64,000 nucleotides of DNA from Amycolatopsis sp. MtRt-6 (GTDB taxonomy: Bacteria; Actinomycetota; Actinomycetes; Mycobacteriales; Pseudonocardiaceae): positions 62,001 through 126,000 of the forward strand of contig NZ_JADWPD010000027.1 in assembly GCF_017308975.1 (NCBI RefSeq), read 5' to 3'. Both the position numbers and the translations under genes were made by a program. Below the pieces are notes generated by a model, which was given only the letters and a program-made list of their open reading frames with translations, was not told where the DNA came from and made no database searches. Within the stretch, counting starts at the first letter, position 1, and every line of letters starts with the position of its first letter. Positions 32,584 through 41,343 of the stretch are shown in pieces.

Positions 32584-32838
32584 GGAGGTACTGTGCCTCG
32601 GTTTGCGCAGGCCCGCACCTGGTGGGCCGGTGAGGCGCCGCAGGTGGCGGAGGCAGGCTCCGGACGGGTGACGCACGGCCGGGAGCGCGGGGACGGCAGA
32701 TCAGTTCGCGCTGCGGGCCGGCGGCAGGCCGCGTGACGCGCTCCTCGGCCGGAGCGGTGTGCCCGACACCACGGCTTGTCCCGCGCCCACGCGGGTAATC
32801 AACCAGCTGATGCCCTACTCCCCGAAGGAGGACATCCC

Positions 32839-33117
32839 GTGTACCTGACCGTGCTGCTTGTCATCCTCGCCGGGCTGCTCGTGCTCGGCGCCGTGGCCGT
32901 CCGGGAGCTGCCGAAGCCCTATCCCCTCACCGCGAAGCGCACCCTCGTCGTGGCCTGGCTGGTTGCCGCCGGTGGGTTCGGCTGGTGGGTGCTCGCTCCC
33001 GGGGCTGCGCCGCTCGTCGTCGCCGTTGTCGGGTTCGGTTTTCTCGTTGCCGCCCTGAACCGGGGGCCCGACCGCCCTTCCTATCCGCGGGCGACCCCCT
33101 ACCAGCCGCCTCGATGA
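32839..33117 (+). CDS. Small membrane protein
   Basis: 92 residues with hydrophobic stretches at about 3-20, 35-52 and 57-75 and a basic Pro-rich tail. GAAGGAGGA lies 6 bases before the GTG. Not recognised; no function can be assigned. Confidence 0.7.
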   Translation: MYLTVLLVILAGLLVLGAVAVRELPKPYPLTAKRTLVVAWLVAAGGFGWWVLAPGAAPLVVAVVGFGFLVAALNRGPDRPSYPRATPYQPPR

Positions 33118-33149
33118 ATGATCGCCCTCGCACGGGGTACCTCACGCGC

Positions 33150-33332
33150 ATGTCGCAGCCGGACGAACAGCAACCCGAGATCGCGCGGCCTGGCACTCCC
33201 GATCCCGGGCGTGCCGAGGACCCGCTCTACCGCACCGGGGAGGGTGAACCACCGGACAGCCCCGAAGATGCCGCTGGTGCCGGCGCGAAAGTGATCGGCG
33301 AGCTGCGGGAGCGTCGCCAGGAGCGGACCTAG
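33150..33332 (+). CDS. Small hypothetical hydrophilic protein (60 aa)
   Basis: 60 residues from the ATG at 33150, about 33 bases past the previous gene; a start at 33114 overlapping the previous stop (ATGA) would add 12 residues. The protein is Pro/Glu rich and probably disordered, ending in a basic helix (V-I-G-E-L-R-E-R-R-Q-E-R). Its last 4 bp overlap the stop of the convergent rho gene. Confidence 0.5.
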   Translation: MSQPDEQQPEIARPGTPDPGRAEDPLYRTGEGEPPDSPEDAAGAGAKVIGELRERRQERT

Positions 33333-34393
33333 GCCGCTTGCGGCAGCGCCGCCGCACCCGTCACGCGGAGCAGGAACTCGGCGTTGGAACCGGTCTTGCG
33401 GAGCTGCTCCAGCAGCTGCTCGATCGCGTGCGGGCCCGGCAGCGCCCGCCGGACTTCGCGCATGGCCGCCAGTTCGCCCGGCGTGACCAGCAGTTCTTCG
33501 CGGCGGGTGCCGGAGGCCGCCACGTCGACCGCCGGGAAGATGCGGCGCTCGGCCGCCTTGCGGTCGAGCTTGAGCTCCGCGTTGCCGGTGCTCTTCAGCT
33601 CCTCGAAGAACACCGTGTCGGCCAGCGAACCCGTCTCCACCAGGGCCGTCGCGATGATCGTGAGGGAACCGCCGCCCTCGACGTTCCGCGCGGCGCCGAG
33701 GATCCGCTTCATCGGCTGCAACGCGGCCGCGTCGACGCCGCCGGACAGCGTCCGGCCGGACTGGCGTGCCGAAAGGTTGTACGCGCGGCCGAGCCGGGTG
33801 AGCGAGTCGAGCAGGAGCACGACGTCTTCGCCGCGCTCCACCAAGCGTTTCGCGCGCTCGACCGTGAGTTCCGCGACCGCGACGTGTTCCGCGGGCGGAC
33901 GGTCGAAAGTGGACGCGATCACCTCGCCGCGCACGGTGCGGCTCAGCTCGGTGACCTCTTCCGGACGTTCGTCGGCGAGCAGGACCAGCAGCCGGCAGTC
34001 GGGGTGGTTGACCGACAGCCCGTGGCCGATTTCTTGCAGCACAGTGGTTTTCCCGGCCTTGGGCGGCGAAACGACCAGCGCGCGCTGGCCCCGGCCGAGC
34101 GGGGTGACGAGGTCGATGACGCGGGGCAGCAGCCGCGTCGGCGTGGTTTCGAGCAGCAGCCGCCGGTTCGGGTGCACCGGGACGAGGTCGGCGAAGCGCG
34201 GACGTGGTTCGTCCGGGTCGGCGCCGTTGACGCTGGTGATCTTCTCGGCGGTGCCGGTGATTTCGTCGCCGGGCCGCAGGTTGTGCTTGCGGACAAGGGC
34301 AAGCGGGACGGCGACGTCGTCGGGCGCCGGCCGGTAGCCGGGCCGCGCGAACGCTGTTTTGCCGGACAGGTCGAGGATTCCGTGAAAAGACAT
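33329..34393 (-). CDS. Compact Rho transcription terminator paralogue
   Basis: 354 residues starting at an ATG with CCAGGAGACACCC before it. Residues 1-75 are a Rho cold-shock-like RNA-binding domain (H-G-I-L-D-L-S-G-K, D-V-A-V-P-L-A-L-V-R-K), and 80-354 the hexameric ATPase: Walker A S-P-P-K-A-G-K-T-T near 110, Walker B V-V-L-L-L-D-S-L-T-R, Q-loop/R-loop regions and the C-terminal helix all present. Actinobacterial housekeeping Rho is usually 600-700 residues with a long N-terminal insert; that insert and the N-terminal helical bundle are absent. It is therefore likely an accessory paralogue rather than the main Rho. A TTGTGT-17-TACAGT promoter lies about 140 bp upstream, giving an untranslated leader of about 130 bases. 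Confidence 0.88.
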   Translation of the reverse strand: MSFHGILDLSGKTAFARPGYRPAPDDVAVPLALVRKHNLRPGDEITGTAEKITSVNGADPDEPRPRFADLVPVHPNRRLLLETTPTRLLPRVIDLVTPLGRGQRALVVSPPKAGKTTVLQEIGHGLSVNHPDCRLLVLLADERPEEVTELSRTVRGEVIASTFDRPPAEHVAVAELTVERAKRLVERGEDVVLLLDSLTRLGRAYNLSARQSGRTLSGGVDAAALQPMKRILGAARNVEGGGSLTIIATALVETGSLADTVFFEELKSTGNAELKLDRKAAERRIFPAVDVAASGTRREELLVTPGELAAMREVRRALPGPHAIEQLLEQLRKTGSNAEFLLRVTGAAALPQAA

Positions 34394-34526
34394 GGGTGTC
34401 TCCTGGTGTGGTGAATGGGGCCTGCGCACGGACGGCGAGGCCGGGAAGAAGGAAAGAGGCCGAGTGGCCTGGATCCGGGAGCTGCCTCCGGGCGGCCGAC
34501 GGGCCAGCATCCGCGAGGAGCGTCTC

Positions 34527-34555
34527 CACTGTAGCGACACATCTCACGAAACACA
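34527..34555 (-). promoter_or_regulatory. Sigma70-type promoter of the compact rho gene
   Basis: On the minus strand TTGTGT and TACAGT are separated by 17 bases, a good SigA-type match, giving a leader of about 130 bases before the ATG at 34393. Rho genes are often autoregulated through such leaders. Confidence 0.6.
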
Positions 34556-34640
34556 ACGGGTAAGACCCCGTGGCGGTGGGTAGTCCACCGGAGAAGCCCG
34601 CTGAAACGGGGGAACCGCGGCTGAACGATGGGAGCGGATC

Positions 34641-35156
34641 GTGTATCGACATACCCCGGAAACTGGCGTCGATACGGGCGAAAGCACCGACGCCGACCAA
34701 GCCGGGACCACGGCCACGGAGCGCTGCGCCACCGGAGCCGTGGTCGCCTCGACGTTCGAAGAGCTCGCCCCGGCCCTGCCCAACGAGATGGCCGGCCTGC
34801 GCCGCAAGCTGATCCACTGGCTGGGCGGCTTCCCGCTCGACCCGGACAGCAAGCACGACATCACGCTGGCGACGTACGAAGCACTGGCCAACGTGGCGGC
34901 CCACGCCTACCCGGACGGCCACGGCTGGGCCCGCTTGCAGGCCTTCCGGGCGGGCGACGCGATAACAGTCACGGTGACGGACACCGGCTGCGGCATCCCG
35001 GCAACCCGCCCCCGCGTGGCGGGCCTGCGCACCTCGGGTGGCCGCGGCCTGCTGCTGATCGACCAGGTGACGGACCAGTCCGACATAGACACGGGCGCCA
35101 AGGGAACAACGGTCCGCATGACGTGGCGCCCGCCGGCCCTCCGCGACGCGGGTTAG
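34641..35156 (+). CDS. RsbW-like anti-sigma / ATP-binding protein
   Basis: 171 residues from a GTG (GGGAG 6 bases before it). After a 35-residue disordered start comes an HATPase_c_2 domain with N-box E-A-L-A-N-V-A-A-H-A-Y, G1 box D-T-G-C-G-I-P and G2 box S-G-G-R-G-L-L-L-I. These are serine kinases that hold sigma factors and phosphorylate STAS proteins. No sigma or STAS gene is adjacent; the partners could be in the cluster at 43.7-53.7 kb. It is divergent from the compact rho gene. Confidence 0.9.
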   Translation: MYRHTPETGVDTGESTDADQAGTTATERCATGAVVASTFEELAPALPNEMAGLRRKLIHWLGGFPLDPDSKHDITLATYEALANVAAHAYPDGHGWARLQAFRAGDAITVTVTDTGCGIPATRPRVAGLRTSGGRGLLLIDQVTDQSDIDTGAKGTTVRMTWRPPALRDAG

Positions 35157-35329
35157 GTCTGCGCGGGCACTGGCCGGTCCGAGGGCGGACCAGATCGGCC
35201 CGGACCGGCGCTGCCCGACCCGAAAGCAGCCCAAACCCCCTCGGCCCGCCGATCAGGACACGGCCTCGACCGTTTCGGAACGCAGCCAACCCGATCCGGC
35301 AAAGCGCAGGCGGCCACCCGCCTGTCCAC

Positions 35330-35361
35330 CCCGCCGGCTCAGGCATCACCGTGCCGGCGGG
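35330..35361. terminator. Candidate terminator hairpin
   Basis: CCCGCCGGC and GCCGGCGGG form a perfect 9-bp stem with a 14-base loop, followed by TTTCT on the plus strand. It could end the RsbW-like gene transcript, 174 bp past its stop. A smaller hairpin (AGGCGG/CCGCCT) lies just before. Confidence 0.5.
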
Positions 35362-35390
35362 TTTCTCCCCCATCAGATCCACAAACCCCC

Positions 35391-35603
35391 TCAAGCCACC
35401 TCGGCCAGCCGCACCAGCCGGTTCCGCGGGTACGAAACCAGCTCCCGCTCCTCGTCCGTCGTGAAGATCTCCACAGAATCCTCCAGCAGCTCCGCCGAAT
35501 TCACCTGCAGCTGCCACGCGGGCAGCCCCGGCGCCGGCTCGTGCCAGAACCACTGGCCCTTGGTGAGCTGGTGCGCCGGGACTGCTGCGTCGTCCGTTTT
35601 CAT
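35391..35603 (-). CDS. Small hypothetical protein (70 aa)
   Basis: 70 residues, soluble: W-F-W-H-E-P-A-P-G-L and a beta-rich C-terminus ending R-L-V-R-L-A-E-V. It has the look of an actinobacterial family of small unknown proteins. No ribosome binding site is striking. Function not known. Confidence 0.6.
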   Translation of the reverse strand: MKTDDAAVPAHQLTKGQWFWHEPAPGLPAWQLQVNSAELLEDSVEIFTTDEERELVSYPRNRLVRLAEVA

Positions 35604-35666
35604 GCCCTGAGGCTATCCGTCACCACCGACAGTTTTCGCAGCGCCTCGAACCTGTGATCACGACCA

Positions 35667-37865
35667 CTATGGACTCGAACAGGTCACGGTCGGCGGCGTC
35701 AGGTTCCCGCCGTGCTGGACCGTGAAGCCGATGACGTTGCCGCTGCCGTTGGGCCTCGCCGTCAGGACGTAGCCCGTGCTGTCCCACGTTCCCGTGTAGT
35801 TCCAGCTGCCGATCACCTTCTGCGGTGCCTGGAACGTGATCGTCAGCATCCAGTTGCTGCTCCCCGACACCGTCACCTGGCCGTTGAAGCCCACGTTCCA
35901 CTCCGCCGTCTTCACATACGCCGCCGAACAGCCACCCGGCGAAGGAGTGGTAGTCGTCGTCGAGGGAGGCTGAGTCGTGTCGCCGTTCAGCGCCTCGAGG
36001 ACCGCCGTGTAGGCCGCCTTCTTCTGGCCGTTTCCGTCGAACAGCAACGGCGTTCCCGACGCGCGCCACGAATCCGTGTCGCGGATGCCCCACACCGTGA
36101 TCCCGGTGCAACGCGCGACCGCGAGGCACGCCGAAGTCACCGTGCGGAAGTTGTTCGCCTGCGCCGTCCCCGAGCCCTCGATGTCCAGCTCGGTGATCTG
36201 GACGTCCACGCCCAGGTTCGCGAAGCTCTGCAACGTCGTCTGGTAGTTCGACGGCACCGGGCTGTTGGGGTTGAAGTGCGACTGGAACCCGACGCAGTCG
36301 ATCGGCACGCCGCGGGCCTTGAAGTCCTGCACCATCCGGTACACGGCCTGCGTCTTCGCGTGGCTCCAGTCGTCGGTGTTGTAGTCGTTGTAACACAGCT
36401 TCGCGCCCGGGTCCGCCGCGCGCGCCGCGGTGAACGCCGCCTCGATCCAGTCGTTGCCCGTGCGCTGCAGGTTGGAATTGCGCCGGGCGCCGGAACCGCC
36501 GTCCTCGAACGCCTCGTTCACCACGTCCCACGAGTGGATCTTGCCGCGGTAGTGCGTGGCGACCTGGGTGACGTGGTTGAGCATCGCCTGCCGCAGCGCC
36601 GCCCCCTCCATGCCCTGCATCCAGCCGGGCTGCTGCTGGTGCCAGGCCAGCGTGTGCCCGCGCATCCGGGCGCCCTGGCTCGTCGCCTGGTTCACGATCC
36701 GGTCGGCGTTGGCGTACGAGAACTGGCCCTGCGCCGGCTCGGTCGCGTCGATCTTCATCTCGTTCTCCGCGGTGACCATGGAGAACTCGCGGCTCAGAAT
36801 CCCGGTGTACACGCTGTCCGACAGCTTGTTCGCCGACACCGCCGTGCCGAAGTACCGCCCGGTCCGCGCCGCCGCGCTGCCCAGCGTGGTCCCGGCCGGC
36901 GGCGCGGAAGACGTCGTGGTGGTCGTCGTGGAACCACCGCTGGTCAAGCCGAGGAACGCGATCGCGTACGCGATCATCCCGTTCTGCGGCAACGAATGCC
37001 CGGCACCCTGCACGCTGATGCCCTCGACCGGCGCCTGCGTGCCGGTGCCGCCGTAGCGGGTGCGCGTCCAGCTCGGCTGCGGCGAATCACTCGACGACGG
37101 CGTCTGGCTCAGCCCGTGCAGGTTGGTCCACTGCTTGATCTCCTCGCCGAAGTTCGGGTAGCGCAGGGTGTCGTCCGCCGTGCCGTGCCACAGCTGCATG
37201 CGCGGGAACGGGCCGGTGCGCCCGCCGCTCATCTGACGGGCCTGGTCGCCCCACTGCTGCGCGGTCTTGACGAGCTGGCCGCCCGAGCACTGGCTGTTCC
37301 AGCTCGACCCGTCCGTGGTCGCGAAGCAGCCGGCCGGCACGCCCATGAACGCCGCACCGGCGGCGAACACGTCCGGGTACTCCGCGGCGAGCACGTTCGT
37401 CATCATCGCGCCGGAGGAAAAGCCGGTGACGTACACGCGGGAGGAGTCGACGTTGTAGCGCTGCTTGGCCCAGTTGACCATGGAAAGGATGCCGACCGGG
37501 TCGCTGCCGCCGCCGCGGGTGAGGGCCTGCGGCGAGGAAACGTCGAAGCACTGCCCGCTGCGCGTGGCTTCCGGGAACACGATGACGTACCCGTACTGGT
37601 CGGCCGCGGTGACGTAGTCGCGGGCGTAGCCGTTGTAGATCGCCGACGCCGAGCCCGTGCAATAGTGGATGGCCACCAGCAGTGCCGGGCGGGCCGCGAC
37701 GCGGTCCGGGACGTACGTGTACATGTTGAGGTTGCTGGGATTGCTGCCGAAGTCGGTGACCCGCGTCAACGTGGCCGCGGACGCCGGCTGCGCCGCCACG
37801 ACCAGCGCGATCGACGCGGCGATCGCCAGCACGGCGGCGGAAAGGGCGGTGAGAATTCTTCGCAC
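35667..37865 (-). CDS. Secreted multidomain acetylxylan esterase - GH10 xylanase - CBM2
   Basis: 732 residues from the GTG at 37865 (GGAAAGGA 8 bases before); upstream in-frame sequence does not look like a signal peptide. Order: signal peptide (to about A-S-A-A, residue 26), an esterase of the PHB-depolymerase/CE1 type (nucleophile Ser in G-F-S-S-G-A near 151), a Thr/Ser linker, a GH10 xylanase (acid/base Glu in W-D-V-V-N-E-A near 450, nucleophile Glu in I-T-E-L-D near 558), a second Thr/Pro linker and a C-terminal CBM2 with flanking Cys pair. It removes acetyl groups from and cleaves xylan in one secreted chain. Two xylanase-type operator sequences precede it. Confidence 0.93.
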   Translation of the reverse strand: MRRILTALSAAVLAIAASIALVVAAQPASAATLTRVTDFGSNPSNLNMYTYVPDRVAARPALLVAIHYCTGSASAIYNGYARDYVTAADQYGYVIVFPEATRSGQCFDVSSPQALTRGGGSDPVGILSMVNWAKQRYNVDSSRVYVTGFSSGAMMTNVLAAEYPDVFAAGAAFMGVPAGCFATTDGSSWNSQCSGGQLVKTAQQWGDQARQMSGGRTGPFPRMQLWHGTADDTLRYPNFGEEIKQWTNLHGLSQTPSSSDSPQPSWTRTRYGGTGTQAPVEGISVQGAGHSLPQNGMIAYAIAFLGLTSGGSTTTTTTSSAPPAGTTLGSAAARTGRYFGTAVSANKLSDSVYTGILSREFSMVTAENEMKIDATEPAQGQFSYANADRIVNQATSQGARMRGHTLAWHQQQPGWMQGMEGAALRQAMLNHVTQVATHYRGKIHSWDVVNEAFEDGGSGARRNSNLQRTGNDWIEAAFTAARAADPGAKLCYNDYNTDDWSHAKTQAVYRMVQDFKARGVPIDCVGFQSHFNPNSPVPSNYQTTLQSFANLGVDVQITELDIEGSGTAQANNFRTVTSACLAVARCTGITVWGIRDTDSWRASGTPLLFDGNGQKKAAYTAVLEALNGDTTQPPSTTTTTPSPGGCSAAYVKTAEWNVGFNGQVTVSGSSNWMLTITFQAPQKVIGSWNYTGTWDSTGYVLTARPNGSGNVIGFTVQHGGNLTPPTVTCSSP

Positions 37866-37941
37866 TCGAGGAATCCTTTCCGGGGACGGGAGAAGAGTTG
37901 CGACGATGGTTCGTCGCCACGCCCGGCCGGTCAACGATTAT

Positions 37942-37963
37942 CGAAACGTTTCGGGAACTTTCG
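37942..37963. promoter_or_regulatory. Xylanase-type operators (LacI-family target)
   Basis: CGAAACGTTTCG (37942-37953) is a perfect 12-bp palindrome and GGGAACTTTCG (37953-37963) matches the CGAAACTTTCG box described upstream of Streptomyces xylanase genes at 9 of 11 positions. They lie 77-98 bp before the leftward xylanase start and 50-71 bp before the rightward phosphatase start. Confidence 0.65.
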
Positions 37964-38012
37964 AACGCTTCACCGATCGGCCGCGCGGGCCGGGTTCTGC
38001 CAGGATTCCCGG

Positions 38013-39584
38013 ATGACCGAGCTGTTGCTGGGCCCGCTGCTGCGGCACGTCGACGCCACGTCGGCGACGATCTGGGTCGAGACCGACGGCCCGTGCGAAG
38101 TGCGGGCCGGCGACGCCGCCGCCCGGACGTTCGAGGTCGCCGGCCACCACTACGCGCTGGTCGTGCTCACCGGGCTGGAACCCGGGCGGAGCACGCCGTA
38201 CCAGGTGCGGCTCGACGGCGATGTCGTCTGGCCCGAGCCGGACAGCGAGCTGCCGCCGAGCCGGATCCGGACGCCGGCCCCGGACGACCCGCGGTTCCGG
38301 CTGGTGTTCGGGTCCTGCCGCAAACCGCGGGAGCAGGACGCGCTGGGCCCGGACGCGCTCGCCGCCTACGCCCACCGGATCGCCGCCCTCGACGAGGCCG
38401 AATGGCCGGAATCGCTGCTGCTGCTCGGCGATCAGGTCTACGCCGACGAGACCACCGACGCGACGCGGGAGTGGCTCGCTTCGAGGCGCGACACCACGCA
38501 GCCGCCCGGCACCGAGGTCGCCGACTTCGAGGAGTACTGCCACCTGTACGTCGAGGCGTGGTGCGACCCGGCGGTGCGCTGGCTGCTGTCCACCGTGCCG
38601 ACGTCGATGATCTTCGACGACCACGACGTGCGCGACGACTGGAACACCTCGCAGGCCTGGCGCGAGAAGATGGCGCGGACGTCCTGGTGGCCGGAGCGGA
38701 TGCGCGGCGCGCTGGTCTCGTACTGGGTCTACCAGCACCTGGGCAACCTGGGGCCCGCCGAGCTGGCCGAGGACGACGTCTACCAGCGCGTGATCGCCTC
38801 CGGCGCCGACAACGCCGAGCTGCTGCGCGAGTTCGCCGACCGGGCCGACCGGGAGGCCGACGGCGCGAAGGGCACCCGGTGGTCCTACCGGCGCGACTTC
38901 GGCCCGGTCCGGCTGCTGGTGATCGACTCGCGGGCCGGGCGGATCCTCGAGGGCGGGCAGCGGTCGATGATCGGCGAGGCGGAGTTCCGCTGGGTCGAGG
39001 AGCAGGCGTCGGGCGAGTTCGACCACCTGCTGATCGGCACGTCGCTGCCGTGGCTGCTGCCCACCGCGCTGTCGGCCGCGCAGTCGGTCAACGAGCGGCT
39101 CTGCGCCCGGCCGGGGCTCGTCGGGCGGTTCAGCGAGTGGTTCCGGCAGCTCGTGGACCTGGAGCACTGGCCGGCGTTCCGCGCGTCGTTCGAGCGGCTG
39201 GCGAAGCTCGTCGCCCGCGTCGCCGACGACGGACCGGCGTCGGTCACCGTGCTGTCTGGCGACGTCCACCACGCGTACGTCGCGAAGGCCGAGTTCCCCG
39301 GCGGGACCGCGGCGCCGGTCCACCAGCTGACCTGCTCGCCGATGCACAACACCGTGCCGTGGTCCATGACCCGGCTGTTCCGGGCCGGCTGGTGGCGGCC
39401 GCTGACCCGGGCGAGCGAGTGGCTGGCGCGCCGCACCGGCGTCCGGCCCGCGCCGCTTTCGTGGCACTGCGTGTCCGGGCCGCACTTCGGGAACGCGGTG
39501 ATGACGCTGGACGTCGACGGGCGCACCGCCACGGCGACGCTGCTGCGGCCGGACGCCGACGGGAAGCCGATCCGGCTGGTCTGA
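38013..39584 (+). CDS. PhoD-like metallophosphatase
   Basis: 523 residues starting at an ATG 6 bases after CAGGAT (probably leaderless). Metal-binding blocks of the PhoD/MPP family are visible: G-S-C-R-K-P, L-L-L-G-D-Q-V-Y-A-D-E, F-D-D-H-D-V-R-D-D-W-N and L-S-G-D-V-H-H-A. No twin-arginine signal peptide is present at this start, so it is probably cytoplasmic and may be a PhoD-type phosphodiesterase or phosphonate/phosphate hydrolase of unknown substrate. It is divergent from the xylanase gene. Confidence 0.88.
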   Translation: MTELLLGPLLRHVDATSATIWVETDGPCEVRAGDAAARTFEVAGHHYALVVLTGLEPGRSTPYQVRLDGDVVWPEPDSELPPSRIRTPAPDDPRFRLVFGSCRKPREQDALGPDALAAYAHRIAALDEAEWPESLLLLGDQVYADETTDATREWLASRRDTTQPPGTEVADFEEYCHLYVEAWCDPAVRWLLSTVPTSMIFDDHDVRDDWNTSQAWREKMARTSWWPERMRGALVSYWVYQHLGNLGPAELAEDDVYQRVIASGADNAELLREFADRADREADGAKGTRWSYRRDFGPVRLLVIDSRAGRILEGGQRSMIGEAEFRWVEEQASGEFDHLLIGTSLPWLLPTALSAAQSVNERLCARPGLVGRFSEWFRQLVDLEHWPAFRASFERLAKLVARVADDGPASVTVLSGDVHHAYVAKAEFPGGTAAPVHQLTCSPMHNTVPWSMTRLFRAGWWRPLTRASEWLARRTGVRPAPLSWHCVSGPHFGNAVMTLDVDGRTATATLLRPDADGKPIRLV

Positions 39585-39639
39585 GGGTGGGTGCGCCACG
39601 GCCACCCTCGCTCGCCGCATCCGGGTTAGCCTCGGAGAC

Positions 39640-40461
39640 GTGGCCAAGGAAAACACCCTCGGAGAGTTCCTCCGGGCCCGCCGTCAGCAGGTGGGTCCGG
39701 AAGAGCTGGGCCTGCCCGCGGGCGGGTCGCGCCGGGTGGCGGGCCTGCGCCGCGAGGAGGTGGCGCTGCTGGCCGGCGTCAGCACCGACTACTACATCCG
39801 GCTCGAGCAGGGCCGGGAGCGGAACCCGTCGGCGCAGGTCGTCGACGCGCTCGCCCGCGGGCTGGCCCTGGACGACGACGCCTCGGCCCACCTGCACCGG
39901 CTTGCCCGGCCGGCACCGGCACGCCGGCGGCGCGCCCGGCGGCCGGAGGCGGTCAGCCCGAACCTGCTGCGCCTGCTGGATGGCTGGCCGGGGACGCCCG
40001 CGGTGGTCCTCGGCCGGTGTCTCGACGTGCTCGCGCACAACGCGCTGGGCGAGGCGCTGTTCGCCGGGCACACCCACAGCGGTGACCTGGTCCGCCTGGT
40101 GTTCCTCGACCCGGACGCCCGCAAGTTCTACCCGGACTGGGAGCGCGTGGCCGTCAACACGGTCGGCGGCCTGCGGGCGGCCGCCGGGATCGACCCGGAC
40201 GACCCACGGCTTATCGACACCGTCGGCGAGCTGTCGGTCAAGAGCGCGGACTTCCGCCGGCTGTGGGCGCGCCACGACATCCGGCAGAAGACCCACGAAA
40301 CCAAGCGGTTCCACCACCGGCTGGTCGGCGAGCTGGTCCTGAGCTACGAGGCGCTGACCGTCAACAGCGCCCCGGGTCAGCAGCTGGTCGTCTACCAAGC
40401 CGAGCCGGGCAGCCCGTCGGAAGCCGCGCTGGCCCTGCTGGGCAGTCTCGCCGCCTCCTGA
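39640..40461 (+). CDS. XRE-family regulator with MmyB-like ligand-binding domain
   Basis: 273 residues. A helix-turn-helix (about 8-75: R-R-V-A-G-L-R-R-E-E-V-A-L-L-A-G-V-S-T-D-Y-Y) and a C-terminal MmyB/PAS-like fold (V-V-L-G-R-C-L-D-V-L-A-H-N-A-L-G) of the large actinobacterial MmyB family. Such regulators often control adjacent dehydrogenase genes; here two SDR genes follow in the same direction. A TAGCCT -10 box is 7 bases before the GTG, again leaderless. Confidence 0.92.
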   Translation: MAKENTLGEFLRARRQQVGPEELGLPAGGSRRVAGLRREEVALLAGVSTDYYIRLEQGRERNPSAQVVDALARGLALDDDASAHLHRLARPAPARRRRARRPEAVSPNLLRLLDGWPGTPAVVLGRCLDVLAHNALGEALFAGHTHSGDLVRLVFLDPDARKFYPDWERVAVNTVGGLRAAAGIDPDDPRLIDTVGELSVKSADFRRLWARHDIRQKTHETKRFHHRLVGELVLSYEALTVNSAPGQQLVVYQAEPGSPSEAALALLGSLAAS

Positions 40462-40494
40462 CCTCACTTTCCACAATGGACGGAGTACTTCGCC

Positions 40495-41343
40495 GTGCCC
40501 GAAAACGCTGTCTTCTTCATCACCGGCTGCTCCACCGGCCTCGGCCGCGCGCTGGCCGAAGCCGTGCTCGACCGCGGCCTGCGCGCGGTCGTCACCGCCC
40601 GCGATCCGGCGCGGGTCGCCGGCCTCGCCGAAGCCCACGGCGACCGCGCGCTGGCCCTGCCGCTCGACGTCACCGACCACGCCCAGGTCGTCGACGCCGT
40701 GAAGCGCGCCGAAACGGCCTTCGGCCGGATCGACGTCCTGGTCGGCAACGCCGGCTACGGCTACCTCGCCGCGGTCGAGGAAGGCGAGGACGCGGAGATC
40801 CGGAACCTGTTCGACACCAACGTGTTCGGCCTCGCCGACGTCATCCGGGCGGTCCTGCCGGGCATGCGGGCGCGCCGCGGCGGCCACATCGTCACCGTGT
40901 CGTCCCTCGGCGGCCTGGCCGCTTTCGGTGCCACCGGCTACTACCACGCGACGAAGTTCGCCGTGGAAGGGCTGTCGGAGTCCCTGGCCGCGGAAGTGGC
41001 GCCGCTGGGCATCAAGGTGACCATCGTGGAGCCGGCCGCGTTCCGCACCAACTGGGCCGGCCCGTCGATGCGGCAGTCGGCGATCCGCATCGACGACTAC
41101 GCCGAGACGGCGGGTGCCCGCCGGGAGGCGACGCTCGCGACGTACGGCCGGCAGCCCGGCGACCCGGCCCGCGCGGCCGAAGCGATCCTCGCCGCGGTAG
41201 GCAGCGACGAACCGCCGTTGCGCCTGCTCCTCGGCCGGGCCGCCTACGACATCGCCACTGCCCGGCTCGGCACCCTCCGCACCACCTTCGACGCCTGGCG
41301 GGAAACCACCCTCGCCGCCGACTTCCCGGAAGGAACCCCGTGA
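40495..41343 (+). CDS. Short-chain dehydrogenase/reductase (1)
   Basis: 282 residues. Cofactor motif T-G-C-S-T-G-L-G-R, N-A-G-Y-G, catalytic Ser in V-S-S-L-G-G and Y-Y-H-A-T-K-F-A giving the YxxxK pair; an atypical extra C-terminal part of about 40 residues is common in actinobacterial SDRs of this group. It lies 33 bp past the XRE gene and overlaps the next SDR by 4 bp. Substrate not predictable. Confidence 0.92.
   Translation: MPENAVFFITGCSTGLGRALAEAVLDRGLRAVVTARDPARVAGLAEAHGDRALALPLDVTDHAQVVDAVKRAETAFGRIDVLVGNAGYGYLAAVEEGEDAEIRNLFDTNVFGLADVIRAVLPGMRARRGGHIVTVSSLGGLAAFGATGYYHATKFAVEGLSESLAAEVAPLGIKVTIVEPAAFRTNWAGPSMRQSAIRIDDYAETAGARREATLATYGRQPGDPARAAEAILAAVGSDEPPLRLLLGRAAYDIATARLGTLRTTFDAWRETTLAADFPEGTP

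Noticed and set aside
33114..33332. 72-residue version of the small hydrophilic protein
   Set aside because: The ATGA overlap is attractive, but the extra 12 residues look non-coding and a TACCTC box precedes the ATG at 33150; the shorter form is kept with low confidence.
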